DNA of 64,000 nucleotides, from positions 124,001-188,000 of the forward strand of contig NZ_JACHEE010000011.1 in assembly GCF_014207375.1 (NCBI RefSeq). The letters are read 5' to 3'. This DNA comes from Arthrobacter sp. AZCC_0090. Its GTDB lineage: Bacteria; Actinomycetota; Actinomycetes; Actinomycetales; Micrococcaceae. This document shows, piece by piece, positions 31,655 through 41,400 of this stretch; within the stretch, counting starts at the first letter, position 1, and every line of letters begins with the position of its first letter. A program made the translations under genes and the position numbers. Under the pieces are notes generated by a model, which was not told the DNA's origin, did no database searches, and saw only the letters and a program-made list of their open reading frames with translations.

Positions 31655-32875
31655 GTGTCGTTCTTTCAGCTTTCGCTGATCGCCGCGGTGGCGCTCCTCG
31701 GTCCACTGCTGGCGCTGCCTCGGAAATGGCACCTTCCCGTGGTGCTGGGACAGTTGCTGGCGGGCATCGTCATCGGGCGGACCGGGCTGGGGCTGGTGGA
31801 CTCCTCGGACCCCACGTTCACCTTCGTGGCCGACGTCGGGTTCGCCCTCATCATGTTCGTCGCCGGGACGCACGTTCCGGTGCGGGATAAGGCCATCCGT
31901 CCGGCTCTGGGTGGCGGCGCCCTGCGCGCCGGCGTCGCTGCGGTGCTGGCCGCCGTCGTCGGAATCGTCATTGCTTTTTCCTTCGGCACCGGACACGCCC
32001 CCCTTTACATCGTTCTGCTCGCTTCCTCCTCGGCCGCCTTGGTCCTGCCGATCGTCGACTCGCTGCGGCTGACGGGGCCGAAGGTCCTGACGACGACGGC
32101 GCAGGTGGCGATTGCTGACATCGCATGTATCGTGGCGCTTCCGTTGGCCGTTGACCCACCTAACGCTGGCCGGGCAGCGGTGGGGGCAGCCGTCGTCGCT
32201 GCTTGCGCGCTGGTCTTGTTCTTCGTGCTTCGCTGGCAGGAGAACAGCGGTAACCGCGGACGGTTGCATGACATGTCCGAAGACCGGAAATTCGCGCTGG
32301 AGCTGCGGATCCAACTGGCGTTGCTCTTTGCACTTTCAGGGCTGGCGGTCCTCGGCCACGTGTCGATTATGCTGGCCGGATTCTCGTTCGGCCTTGTGGT
32401 CTCGGCTGTAGGCGAACCCCGGCGCCTGGCGCACCAACTTTTCGCCGTCAGCGACGGCTTCCTGGGGCCAGTCTTCTTCGTGTGGCTGGGCGCATCGTTG
32501 GACCTGCGTACGCTCGCCGGGAGCCCGCGAATGATTCTCCTCGGGATCTGCCTTGGTTTTGGAACGCTGCTGGTGCATGGAAGCCTCCGGTTCCTCGGCC
32601 AGCCCTTGCCGCTCGCGGTGCTGGCTGCATCGCAATTGGGAGTACCGGTTGCCGCCGCCACCATCGGGACCCAATTGCATCTGCTGGAACCGGGAGAAGC
32701 CGCGGCCATGATCCTGGGAGCCCTCATCAGCATCGGGGCAAGCACCATCGCGGGGTCGCGGGCGGCACGAACCTTCTCGCAGGCCGCCCAGGAACCCGCG
32801 GGCGAGGGGCCAGCTGGCAAGCCGTCGGAAGGTGGTCCGGCCACGGCGGCCGGGTCCCCCGAACCCGCGGCGTGA
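31655..32875 (+). CDS. Monovalent cation:proton antiporter (CPA2/KefB-like)
   Basis: The 406-residue protein consists almost wholly of membrane helices (about 11-12) of the CPA2 Na+(K+)/H+ exchanger fold: LPRKWHLPVVLGQLLAGIVI near the N-terminus, GLGLVDSSDP, GFALIMFVAGTHVPV, and GFSFGLVVSAVGEPRRLAHQLF with GPVFFVWLGASLDLR. The ion-site Asp of canonical members is not obvious in TTAQVAIADIAC, which does retain an Asp. There is no C-terminal RCK/TrkA-N domain, only a Pro/Gly-rich tail. GTG at 31655 follows AGAAGGAGG. It is probably in an operon with the preceding two small genes. Confidence 0.9.
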   Translation: MSFFQLSLIAAVALLGPLLALPRKWHLPVVLGQLLAGIVIGRTGLGLVDSSDPTFTFVADVGFALIMFVAGTHVPVRDKAIRPALGGGALRAGVAAVLAAVVGIVIAFSFGTGHAPLYIVLLASSSAALVLPIVDSLRLTGPKVLTTTAQVAIADIACIVALPLAVDPPNAGRAAVGAAVVAACALVLFFVLRWQENSGNRGRLHDMSEDRKFALELRIQLALLFALSGLAVLGHVSIMLAGFSFGLVVSAVGEPRRLAHQLFAVSDGFLGPVFFVWLGASLDLRTLAGSPRMILLGICLGFGTLLVHGSLRFLGQPLPLAVLAASQLGVPVAAATIGTQLHLLEPGEAAAMILGALISIGASTIAGSRAARTFSQAAQEPAGEGPAGKPSEGGPATAAGSPEPAA

Positions 32876-33066
32876 CTTCGGGTAGTCGTGCGGATGGAAC
32901 ATCGTCCTGCATCGCCCTCGCCACTGCCGACGGCCCTGTACGTGCGAGTGTTGGCCAAGTGCAGGGCACCGTTCCACCCTGATCCAACCACGCGTACTAT
33001 GTGGGCAAGGGGTAAGAAGTGCCAAATCCAGAGTGTCGCACTGACCCCATAATGGGTCGAGATAAC

Positions 33067-34155
33067 ATGGAAAAAACACCTTCCCAGGCCGATAACCCAC
33101 GGCAGCACCAGCCCCCGAACCAGGTGGTCAACAGCTACGTCACTCTCCTGAAGCAGATGCGGGACGCGGGCTTTCTGCGACGCAGACGCCGCTTCTACAT
33201 CATCCTCTTCGCCATTCTGATGGCAGCATGGGCAGGCACATGGACCGGTTTCATCCTGCTTGAGGACACGTGGTTCCAGTTGCTGATCGCCGCCGGGATG
33301 GGAGTGGTACTGACGCAGTTCGGCTTCCTGGCACACGAGGCAGCACACCGTCAGATCTTCGCGTCCAAAGGGATGAATGAATGGTCTGCACGCCTGATCG
33401 GCACCGGCTTATGCGGGATCAGTTACGCCATGTGGGCGCAGAAGCACACCCGCCACCACAACCACCCCAACATGATCGACAAGGACCCGGATATCCACAC
33501 TGGCGCCATCGCCTTCCATCCACAGGCGGCAGCTTCCCGGCGCGGTTTCATGATCCGCGTGACGCGCCGGCAAGGCTGGCTGCTGTTCCCGCTGCTGTTC
33601 TTCCTCGGCCTAAGCCTTCACGTTGACTCATTGAAGTATCTGCTCCGCCGCGGGAACGTGGATCACCGGTGGGTCGAGATCCCGCTTCTGGCGATGCGTC
33701 TGCTCTTGGTTCCCGCGCTGGTGTTCTGGCTGCTACCCCTGGGCATGGCGTTCGCGTTCCTGGGTGTGCAGGTGGGCGTGTTCGGGTTCTACATGGGCGC
33801 CTCATTCGCGCCGAACCACAAGGGAATGCCGATCCTGCCGGCCTCCAGCCGGGCGGATTTCCTTCACCGCCAGGTACTCACCGGACGCAACATCGCCGGC
33901 GGCAGGTTTATGGACGTCCTGATGGGCGGGCTGAACCGCCAGATCGAACACCACCTGTTCCCGGACATGCCCCGGCCATACCTGCTGTGCGCAGCCGCGT
34001 TCGTGCGCTCTACCTGCAGGGAGCAGGGAATCCCCTACACGGAGACCAGTCTCATCGCCTCCTACGCGATCGTGGTCAGGTACTTGAACGCCGTCGGCCT
34101 CCTTGCCGGTGGTCCGTTCGAATGCCCCATGGTGGAAAGTTCCAGGCCCGGTTGA
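33067..34155 (+). CDS. Fatty acid desaturase (acyl-lipid type)
   Basis: The 362-residue membrane di-iron desaturase has all three histidine boxes: HEAAH in FGFLAHEAAHRQIF, HTRHH in QKHTRHHNHPN, and the third QIEHHLFP in NRQIEHHLFPDMP. Hydrophobic hairpins lie between them (IILFAILMAAWAGTWTGFIL near residue 40). It would introduce a double bond into membrane acyl chains using a ferredoxin or similar donor, none of which is encoded next to it. ATG 33067 is chosen; ATG 33052 and upstream codons are also in frame and no strong ribosome binding site decides. Possible roles are membrane-fluidity adaptation. Confidence 0.93.
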   Translation: MEKTPSQADNPRQHQPPNQVVNSYVTLLKQMRDAGFLRRRRRFYIILFAILMAAWAGTWTGFILLEDTWFQLLIAAGMGVVLTQFGFLAHEAAHRQIFASKGMNEWSARLIGTGLCGISYAMWAQKHTRHHNHPNMIDKDPDIHTGAIAFHPQAAASRRGFMIRVTRRQGWLLFPLLFFLGLSLHVDSLKYLLRRGNVDHRWVEIPLLAMRLLLVPALVFWLLPLGMAFAFLGVQVGVFGFYMGASFAPNHKGMPILPASSRADFLHRQVLTGRNIAGGRFMDVLMGGLNRQIEHHLFPDMPRPYLLCAAAFVRSTCREQGIPYTETSLIASYAIVVRYLNAVGLLAGGPFECPMVESSRPG

Positions 34156-34241
34156 ACGTAACGCCGGCGCCCGGGGCACGGGTACCCGCCGCGGGCGGCA
34201 AGTCAGCGGAGGATTGAACTGTACCGAGAGGAAAGTGAGCA

Positions 34242-34610
34242 ATGATGGCATCGGAGCCAGTGACGCCCGGGGCGCTGCCGCCGGAGCAGCCACCCCCGAC
34301 GGGAGCGGCCGCGGGGGCCGCCCCTTCTCTCCCCGCTGAGACAAGGCCCACAGCAACCCGGTCCGGTGTGGTGTGGGTGGCGGTGGTTACGGCACTGATC
34401 CTGCTGGTGCTGTTGATCATCTTCATCCTGCAGAACCAAGAACCCGCCAGGATACTGTTCCTCGGCCTTGAGGGCACGCTCTCCCTGGGCATGGCCCTGT
34501 TCATCGCCAGTGTCGCCGGGGGCATCCTCGTAGCTGTTGCAGGCGCAGCGAGGATCATCCAGCTCCGCTCCAACGCCCGCAAGGTACGGATGCTCCACAA
34601 CCGTGGCTAG
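34242..34610 (+). CDS. LapA-domain membrane protein
   Basis: The 122-residue protein has a 40-residue Pro/Ala-rich cytoplasmic tail, a first transmembrane helix (VVWVAVVTALILLVLLIIFIL), the diagnostic QNQEPARILFLGLEGTLSLG loop and a second helix (MALFIASVAGGILVAVAGAA), followed by RIIQLRSNAR. This is the LapA domain (lipopolysaccharide assembly protein A fold), widespread in actinobacteria, where its role is unknown. GAGGAAAG lies before the ATG. It is 86 bp after the desaturase gene on the same strand. Confidence 0.88.
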   Translation: MMASEPVTPGALPPEQPPPTGAAAGAAPSLPAETRPTATRSGVVWVAVVTALILLVLLIIFILQNQEPARILFLGLEGTLSLGMALFIASVAGGILVAVAGAARIIQLRSNARKVRMLHNRG

Positions 34611-34724
34611 CGGCTGCCCCAACCCGACACTCCAGGACCCACAGCACTTCTCACTGCCGCAGAGTACCGCGGTGGGCTGACCGCATTGGCTGCGCCCCTC
34701 GTCGGTCAATCAGCGGCGGTCAGG

Positions 34725-35204
34725 CTACCTGTACCAGCCCACGGCACGGTCGTAACGGCATTCAAGCGCGCCCGTGCCGGGCGCCTCGCCGCCCCCGGCG
34801 GGGAAGTAGATAGCGCCGAAATCGGCGCCCTCAGCGTCGATACGTCCCTGGGCCCAGATCTTGGCCGCCTCCAGATCAGTCTCAGGGAGGGGTACCCGTA
34901 TGATGTGATCCGCGCCGAGGTGGATGTCCAGCTGGTACTCCCCCGGCCGGGAGGTTCCGGCGTGATGGTCCGGGTCATGTTCGTCGCGCCGACTGATCAG
35001 GACTTCGGCGGAGGCGTGGAGAATAGCGGGCTCGCTGGCCGGTTCGCCTTGCTGTTGGCGTTCGATTCGAAGGCCGGATACGACACTCTCCACGGTGTCT
35101 TCCTCGGCGACGACGTAGGTGGAGTCGCTGACGTCGGCTTCCGATCCGCCGACACTTTTTAGGTGCTTCCCGAATTGTTCGGAGCTGGATTGGTTCGAGT
35201 TCAT
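34725..35204 (-). CDS. Hypothetical protein, actinobacterial
   Basis: The 159-residue soluble acidic protein begins MNSNQSSSEQFGKHLKSVGG and contains the two-part pattern PAILHASAEVLISRRDEHDP then EYQLDIHLGADHIIRVPLPETD, ending ALECRYDRAVGWYR. AGGAGGGTGC immediately precedes the ATG, a strong site, so this strand was chosen over a similar-length plus-strand frame in the same place. I recognise no domain. Confidence 0.6.
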   Translation of the reverse strand: MNSNQSSSEQFGKHLKSVGGSEADVSDSTYVVAEEDTVESVVSGLRIERQQQGEPASEPAILHASAEVLISRRDEHDPDHHAGTSRPGEYQLDIHLGADHIIRVPLPETDLEAAKIWAQGRIDAEGADFGAIYFPAGGGEAPGTGALECRYDRAVGWYR

Positions 35205-35551
35205 GCACCCTCCTAGAGGGTATCCACGGTAATTGCCGACATTGCCTACTCTAAACCCATTTCTGGCGACTTCGCCTAGTCAGGACAGTCCCTCCGGCAG
35301 GCACCGCGCTTCCGGAGGGACTGTCCCGAAGTGGACCCTGGAGGCATCCAAGTCCCCGCGAACCCGCCGGCTTCGTGACGGAGCACCCGAACGGGCGGGA
35401 ACTTTCAGTCGCGAATAGAGGATCCTGGCCAACCCCCGTCACACGACCCATCCGACAGCCGACCGGCCACGAACCACCGGTAGAATTACGGGGTTGACCG
35501 GCCGGACCAGGAGGGTCAACCATCCGCTGGAACGCTACCGAGGGAGGACCC
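35205..35551. other. 347-bp intergenic region between divergent genes
   Basis: No gene is supported here. It should contain the divergent promoters of the hypothetical protein (minus) and the membrane protein (plus). It also holds an unusually strong 15-bp hairpin at 35283-35326, annotated separately. Confidence 0.4.
35283..35326. repeat. 15-bp perfect inverted repeat (hairpin)
   Basis: Arms GGACAGTCCCTCCGG (35283-35297) and its exact complement (35312-35326) enclose a 14-nt loop. It lies between divergently transcribed genes, so an ordinary terminator role is not obvious. It could end an unannotated small transcript or act in cis on either promoter. Confidence 0.7.
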
Positions 35552-36175
35552 GTGCGCGCATCGCATGCCCGGACGCCCTTCCATGCCATGCGTTCGGGCG
35601 CTCTTGCCGTCGCCATTGTGGCCCTTGCGGCAGGGGCGCACGTCCTGGCTGGCGGTGAGCTTCCCGTGGCTCCGGTCTTGCTCGCCGTCCTTGCCTTGAC
35701 CGGCCTCATCACCACCTTGGCCACCCGGTTCAAACTCGGCTTCTTTTCCGTCGCCGCGCTCCTGGGTGCCGGCCAGCTGGCCCTGCACGAGGCGTTCACG
35801 GCATTCGGCCCGCTCGCCGTCGCGGCTCCGGGATCACCGGCGCACCACATGGGGGTGGAGCACATTGCCCCGGACCTCGGCGCCGGAACAATGCATCTGC
35901 ACGAACTCGACAATCCGCTCAGCTGGTTGATGCTGACGGGACACGTCCTCGCTACGGCTATTTCGGCATTGCTTTTGGCCAAGGGCGAGCAGGCACTGTG
36001 GCAGCTCGCGGCATGGCTCCGGCCCCTCCTGCAGCTCATCTGTCTGATCTTCAGGCCCGACGCCGGCAGCTCGGCCGAAGCGTTCGGCGCACCTGCCGCA
36101 TTCATCCCCCGCCCGTGGCGGAACCTCAGGCAAGACAGCAGACGCGGCCCGCCCGCCGTCGTCGTGCTCTCCTGA
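35552..36175 (+). CDS. Integral membrane protein, copper-locus associated
   Basis: The 207-residue protein has four to five membrane helices (for example GALAVAIVALAAGAHVLAGG, VLLAVLALTGLITTLATRF, MLTGHVLATAISALLLAKGE). Its outer loop carries histidines (HHMGVEH, MHLHELD). Proteins of this kind sit next to ycnI/DUF1775 genes in many actinobacteria, as here (85 bp upstream, same strand). A metal-related role is therefore plausible but unproven. The GTG start at 35552 follows GGGAGG. Confidence 0.7.
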   Translation: MRASHARTPFHAMRSGALAVAIVALAAGAHVLAGGELPVAPVLLAVLALTGLITTLATRFKLGFFSVAALLGAGQLALHEAFTAFGPLAVAAPGSPAHHMGVEHIAPDLGAGTMHLHELDNPLSWLMLTGHVLATAISALLLAKGEQALWQLAAWLRPLLQLICLIFRPDAGSSAEAFGAPAAFIPRPWRNLRQDSRRGPPAVVVLS

Positions 36176-36260
36176 CTCCGCCCGGCACCGCCTTCCCTTG
36201 GTGACGGGCACATCCCCGTACTTTGGCGTGTTTCCGCGCGCCCCTTGAAAGGCAACAACC

Positions 36261-36989
36261 ATGAACAAGTCCTCACTCCGCCGTACCCTCTCCGCCACCG
36301 CAATCGCGGGAGGCACCGCCGCACTGATGATGGCCGGTCTCGCAGGCGCATCTGCGCACGTCTCGATCAATCCGGACAAGACCACCGCGAACTCCTACGC
36401 CCTGCTGACCTTCGGCGTTCCGCACGGCTGCGACACCTCGGGAACCACCAAGCTGACCATCAACCTCCCCGAGGAACTGACGGACGCCACGCCCACAGTG
36501 AACCCAAACTGGACCATCGAGAAGGTCACGCAGACCCTGCCCGAGCCCAAGAAGCTAGCCGACGGCACCTCCATCACCAAGCGGACCAGCCAGATCATCT
36601 ACACAGCCAAGGCCCCGCTGGACCCGCACCAGCGCGATGCCCTGGTCCTGTCCGTCAAGCTGCCCGACGCCGCTGGCAAGACCCTCTACTTCCCCACACT
36701 CCAGAACTGCGAGCAGGGGCAGACAAACTGGGCTGAAATCCCGAAGGACGGCCAGGACCCGCACTCGCTGAAGGCTCCGGCTCCGTCGGTGGCCGTCACC
36801 GCAGCCGATGCCGCTGTGGGTAACGGCCACATGGCCGCTTCAGTCTCTACAGAGCAAGCATCTGCAGTGACCGACGACGGATCCCAAGCCCGCAGCTGGG
36901 CCGGCCTGATCGCCGGCGTGGCAGGGCTGGGCTTGGGTGGCGCGGCATTCTTCCGCAGCCGTTCCGCCAAGGCCGCAGAGTCCAAGTAA
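36261..36989 (+). CDS. YcnI-type copper-binding membrane protein (DUF1775)
   Basis: The 242-residue protein has a Sec signal peptide (cleavage expected after ASA near residue 32), which leaves a mature N-terminal His. This HVSINP start is the copper-coordinating His brace of YcnI proteins. The DUF1775 beta-domain follows (NSYALLTFGVPHGCDTSGTT, LPEELTDATPTVNPNWTIEK), then a Ser/Ala linker and a C-terminal transmembrane helix (SWAGLIAGVAGLGLGGAAFF) with a positive tail. It would hold copper at the outer face of the membrane. It follows the membrane-protein gene closely and ends at an 18-bp terminator. Confidence 0.93.
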   Translation: MNKSSLRRTLSATAIAGGTAALMMAGLAGASAHVSINPDKTTANSYALLTFGVPHGCDTSGTTKLTINLPEELTDATPTVNPNWTIEKVTQTLPEPKKLADGTSITKRTSQIIYTAKAPLDPHQRDALVLSVKLPDAAGKTLYFPTLQNCEQGQTNWAEIPKDGQDPHSLKAPAPSVAVTAADAAVGNGHMAASVSTEQASAVTDDGSQARSWAGLIAGVAGLGLGGAAFFRSRSAKAAESK

Positions 36990-36996
36990 CAACTCC

Positions 36997-37041
36997 GCCG
37001 GATTGGTCCCCGGAACATTACGATCCGGGGACCAATCCGGC
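36997..37041 (+). terminator. 18-bp stem terminator after ycnI-type gene
   Basis: A perfect 18-bp inverted repeat (36997-37014 with 37024-37041, arms starting GCCGGATTGG) with a 9-nt loop lies 7 bp past the stop. There is no T-tract, as is usual in this genome. Confidence 0.8.
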
Positions 37042-37094
37042 GCCGCTGCCGCGCCGCAGTTGACTCAAGCAAATGACGACGAAAAGCTGTGCGC

Positions 37095-37724
37095 ATGACG
37101 AATATGCGAGTCAAGAACGGTCTCCTGCTCACGATGGCAGCAGCCTCGGTATTCCTACTCTCCGGCTGTTTCCAAGGCCAGGCACAGGGCACAGGCACGG
37201 CAAGCGGAACGACGTCGGCATCGTCTTCGGCGTCCGCCTCAAGCACGTCGAGCCCCAGCAGCAGTTCCACGTCATCACCCACAGGGAGCATGACACCATC
37301 CGGCGTCGCTCTCTGCAAAGCGGCCTCGCTGACAGCATCTGTCGATTCCACGGGCGGAGGAGCGGCAGGCAGCGTCTACATGAAGCTCATCCTCACCAAC
37401 TCCGGCACGGAATCCTGTGTCCTCAATGGCTTCCCGGGCGTCTCACTCACGTCCACGCCCACGGGCGATCCGATCGGCGCGGCCGCCTCCCGCGATGACA
37501 CGCAGCCGGTGGCAAACGTGGTCCTTGCTCCGGGGAAGTCCGGCTTCGCCCAGCTCCGCTACACCCAGGCCGGCAACTACCCCGAATGCACCCAAGTTCC
37601 TGCTACCGGATTCCGGGTCTACCCGCCCGAGGAAACTGCCTCGCTGTTCATCCCGCAGCAACGCACGGCCTGCAGCAACACCAACATCAACCTCCTGAGC
37701 GTTCAGGCTTTCCAAGCCGGGTAG
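37095..37724 (+). CDS. DUF4232 lipoprotein
   Basis: The 209-residue lipoprotein has a signal peptide ending in the lipobox LLSGC (Cys25). A Ser/Thr linker of about 45 residues follows, then a DUF4232 beta-sandwich: LCKAASLTASVDSTGGGAAG, MKLILTNSGTESCVLNGFPGVSL, LAPGKSGFAQLRYTQ and a conserved late Cys. DUF4232 proteins are extracytoplasmic, membrane-tethered and of unknown function. Starts at 37089, 37095 and 37104 are all possible. The 3' end overlaps the convergent next gene by 38 bp, tail to tail. Confidence 0.85.
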   Translation: MTNMRVKNGLLLTMAAASVFLLSGCFQGQAQGTGTASGTTSASSSASASSTSSPSSSSTSSPTGSMTPSGVALCKAASLTASVDSTGGGAAGSVYMKLILTNSGTESCVLNGFPGVSLTSTPTGDPIGAAASRDDTQPVANVVLAPGKSGFAQLRYTQAGNYPECTQVPATGFRVYPPEETASLFIPQQRTACSNTNINLLSVQAFQAG

Positions 37725-38346
37725 GCGCTCGGCTTGGCGCCGCGCGGGAACGAGGGTCAATGACAGTCGGGGGTCCCAATCCGAGCGGATTCACCGGCCG
37801 GGTCCCGGAGATCTTCCAAACGCCGCCGGACTGTGAAAGTTCAAACAATTGCTCGTAAACATAGCCTTCGTCGGGACCTTGGATCCCGTTTATCGGCGCA
37901 AGGCCAAGGGTGGTTTGCTCCTTGACCCTCGCCGTTGCCTTGCCATTCCTGGCGACAATGTCCTCAAAGGCGATGTCCGAACGGCTAGCCGTATGGACCA
38001 GACCGAAGGGCACCAACTGTTCTTGGCGTCCCTCTAGCGAACCAAAATCCTGAAGGACCGCGGGCGCAGCGTCAGGGGTGAAATATTCGCCCACGTTTTC
38101 CATGGTCGCGGGAGCGGTTCCGGAAACGATCCGGTGGTTCCGGTAGTCGATCGCCTGGGTGACGACGTTCCGGATCGCCGTGACTTCTTCTGGATTAGCC
38201 GGGTCCGCACTTTGGGCGCCGGGCTGGCTTGCCGCCGTCGTTCTCGATGCCTCCGGGGCTGAAAACACTCCGGCCGCGGACATCGTGACCGCAATAATCG
38301 CGGTAGCGATTCCCGTCGCAACAATGACCCTCGTTTTTCGGCTCAC
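37687..38346 (-). CDS. Membrane-anchored hypothetical protein with NTF2-like domain
   Basis: The 219-residue protein has a short positive N-terminus and one hydrophobic segment (VIVATGIATAIIAVTMSAAG, residues 7-26), then an extracytoplasmic domain. That domain contains NVVTQAIDYRNHRIVSGTAP, YFTPDAAPAVLQDFGSLEGRQ and a strand-rich end (YEQLFELSQSGGVWKISGTR). The helix-then-strands order suggests an NTF2-like cone fold; I do not recognise the exact family. The last 20 residues are Arg/Pro-rich and lie antisense to the end of the DUF4232 gene, so the natural stop may have been lost. Confidence 0.6.
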   Translation of the reverse strand: MSRKTRVIVATGIATAIIAVTMSAAGVFSAPEASRTTAASQPGAQSADPANPEEVTAIRNVVTQAIDYRNHRIVSGTAPATMENVGEYFTPDAAPAVLQDFGSLEGRQEQLVPFGLVHTASRSDIAFEDIVARNGKATARVKEQTTLGLAPINGIQGPDEGYVYEQLFELSQSGGVWKISGTRPVNPLGLGPPTVIDPRSRAAPSRAPTRLGKPERSGG

Positions 38347-38474
38347 ACCGTTGCCTCAGCTCCTGAAGATTCATTTCGGCGGACTGGCGGATTGACCGAA
38401 ACACTACGGCGCTGAGGGTCCACGGGCAATAGCGGGAACCTTATCTTGTCGGTGCCGTGAGGCATGATGGAGGA

Positions 38475-41400
38475 ATGCAGGAGCGGGAGCTAGCGGGCGG
38501 TTCGGGCCACACAGCCATGGACCGCTTCAGCCGTGCCACACGTGACTGGTTCCTCGGGGCTTTCTCCGCGCCCACACCGGCCCAAGATGGCGCGTGGAAG
38601 GCCATTTCGTCCGGCTCGCACGCCCTGGTTGTGGCACCTACCGGATCCGGCAAGACGCTCGCCGCCTTCCTGTGGGCCCTGGACAGGCTCTTGTCGCTGT
38701 CCCCGGAGGACCCTCCTGATGCGCTTCCGGGGCTTGAGGATCCAACCGCCCGCGCCCGCGCCAAAGCCCCCAAACGCAAGACCCGCGTCCTGTACATTTC
38801 CCCGCTCAAGGCTCTCGGCGTCGACGTCGAACGCAACCTCCGTTCGCCACTGATCGGCATCACGCAAACCGCGAAACGGCTCGGGTTGCCCGCTCCGCTG
38901 GTCAGCGTCGGCGTCCGCTCAGGGGATACGACGACGGCGGACCGCCGCGCGCTGCTCAGCCACCCGCCAGACATTCTCATCACCACGCCCGAGTCCCTGT
39001 TCCTGATGCTGACATCGAAGGCCCGGGAGACGCTCAGCGAGGTGGACACCGTGATTGTGGACGAGGTCCACGCGGTTGCCGGCACCAAGCGCGGCGCGCA
39101 CCTCGCGGTGTCATTGGAACGGCTCGACGCACTGCTCCCCAAACCTGCCCAGCGGATCGGGCTCTCGGCCACCGTGGAGCCACACGAACTCGTGGCTCAG
39201 TTCCTCGCGGGCTCGGCACCCGTGGAAATCGTCGCACCGCCTTCCCGTAAGAACTGGAACCTCAGCGTCAGCGTCCCTGTGGAGGACATGTCGGACTTGG
39301 CGGGAGCGGCCGGCGCCTTCGACTCAGGACCGGCCTCCGGGCTGCAACCGCAAGCGTCCATTTGGCCGCATGTTGAGGAGAAGATCGTTGATCTTGTCCT
39401 GTCCAAGCAGTCAACCATTGTCTTCGCGAACTCCCGCCGCCTCGCGGAGCGCCTCACGGCCCGGCTCAACGAGATCTACGCGGAGCGCCAACTCATGGCG
39501 GTGGATGTGTTTTCTGCTGCGGCGGATTCGGTGCCGGCTGATTTTGGGGCGCCTGTTTCTGGGCTGCCGTCCTCGGGACTGCCGTCCTCGACATCGACTC
39601 CCGCGCACATGATGGCCCAAGCCGGAAGCACCACCGGCGCTGATCCGGTCCTGGCCCGTGCGCATCACGGCTCGGTGTCCAAGGACCAGCGGGCACTCAT
39701 CGAGGACGACCTCAAATCCGGCCGGTTGCGTTGTGTTGTGGCCACGTCATCACTGGAACTCGGCATCGATATGGGCGCGGTGGACCTCGTAGTCCAGGTC
39801 GAGTCGCCGCCGTCGGTGGCCAGCGGCCTGCAACGGGTAGGCCGCGCCGGCCACCAAGTGGGTGAGATCTCCGAAGGCGTGCTCTTCCCGAAGCACAGGG
39901 CAGACCTCGTCCACACCGCCATCACCGTGGAACGTATGCTGAGCGGCCAGATCGAACGCCTCCATGTTCCCGCCAACCCCTTGGACATTCTGGCTCAGCA
40001 AACCGTTGCCGCCACCGCCCTGGGAAGCATCGACGTCGAGGATTGGTTCGCCACTGTGCGCCGCTCCGCCCCTTTCGCCACCCTGCCCCGCTCCGCTTTC
40101 GAAGCCACCTTGGACCTTCTGGCGGGACGGTATCCCTCGGACGAATTCGCCGAACTCCGGCCGCGCATCATATGGGACCGCAACGCCGGCACCATCGAAG
40201 GCCGCCCAGGGGCACAGCGTCTTGCCGTGACCTCGGGTGGAACCATTCCGGACCGCGGACTCTTCGGCGTCTACATCATCGGCACGGAAACCGAAGGTTC
40301 TGGCGGCACCGGTGAGGCGTCCGCGCAGGAGCCCAGTCCGGCGTCGCGCGCTGCCAAAGGCGGCCGACGCGTCGGCGAGCTCGACGAAGAAATGGTCTAC
40401 GAATCACGCGTCGGCGATGTCTTCGCATTGGGGGCCACCAGCTGGAAAATCGAGGACATCACACACGACCGTGTCCTTGTCTCGCCCGCCTTCGGCCAGC
40501 CTGGGAAGCTTCCCTTCTGGAAGGGTGATTCCTTGGGCCGGCCAGTGGACCTGGGCCGCGCGCTCGGAGCATTCGTGCGGGAACTCTCCGCTGCGGACCA
40601 AGGGCCGGCCCTGGAACGCTGCAAGGCCAGCGGCCTGGACGACTTCGCCGCCGGCAACCTGCTCCAGTATCTGGGCGAACAAAAGCAGGCCACGGAAGTC
40701 GTCCCCAATGACCGGACACTCGTCGTCGAACGTTTCCATGACGAACTCGGCGATTGGCGGGTGGTGCTGCACAGCCCCTTCGGCATGCCGGTGCACGCTC
40801 CCTGGGCCCTCGCCGTCGGGCAGCGGCTCCAGCAGCGCTACGGGCTGGACGGCTCCGCCATGGCCGCCGACGACGGCATCGTGCTGCGCGTGCCAATGAT
40901 GGAGGATGAACCCCCCGGAGCCGAGTTGTTCCTCTTTGACCCGGACGAGCTCGAGCAAATCGTAACGGCGGAAGTGGGCGGCAGTGCTTTGTTCGCCTCC
41001 CGTTTCCGCGAGTGCGCTGCCCGTGCTTTGTTGCTGCCGCGGCAGAATCCTGCGAAAAGGCAACCCCTCTGGCAGCAGCGGCAACGCTCTGCGCAATTGC
41101 TGGATGTCGCCAAGAAATACCCTTCCTTCCCGATCGTTCTCGAAACCGTGCGCGAATGCCTGCAGGACGTCTACGACCTCCCCGCATTGAAAGACATTGC
41201 CGCGTCGATCGAGCGCCGCGAACTGCGCTTGGTCCAGACCACCACGCAGCAGCCCTCCCCGTTCGCCAAGTCGCTGCTCTTTGGCTACGTGGCCCAGTAC
41301 CTGTACGAGGGCGATTCCCCGCTCGCCGAGCGTAGGGCCGCGGCCTTGGCCCTCGACTCCACGCTCCTGAACGAACTCCTCGGCAGGGTGGAACTGCGCG

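Noticed and set aside
34686..35162. 158-codon plus-strand frame opposite the hypothetical at 34725-35204
   Set aside because: The minus-strand frame has AGGAGGG directly before its ATG and balanced composition; the plus frame has neither.
35251..36351. 366-codon minus-strand frame overlapping the membrane protein and ycnI-type genes
   Set aside because: It is Arg/Ser/Pro-rich without features, whereas the plus strand encodes membrane helices and a signal peptide with good ribosome binding sites.
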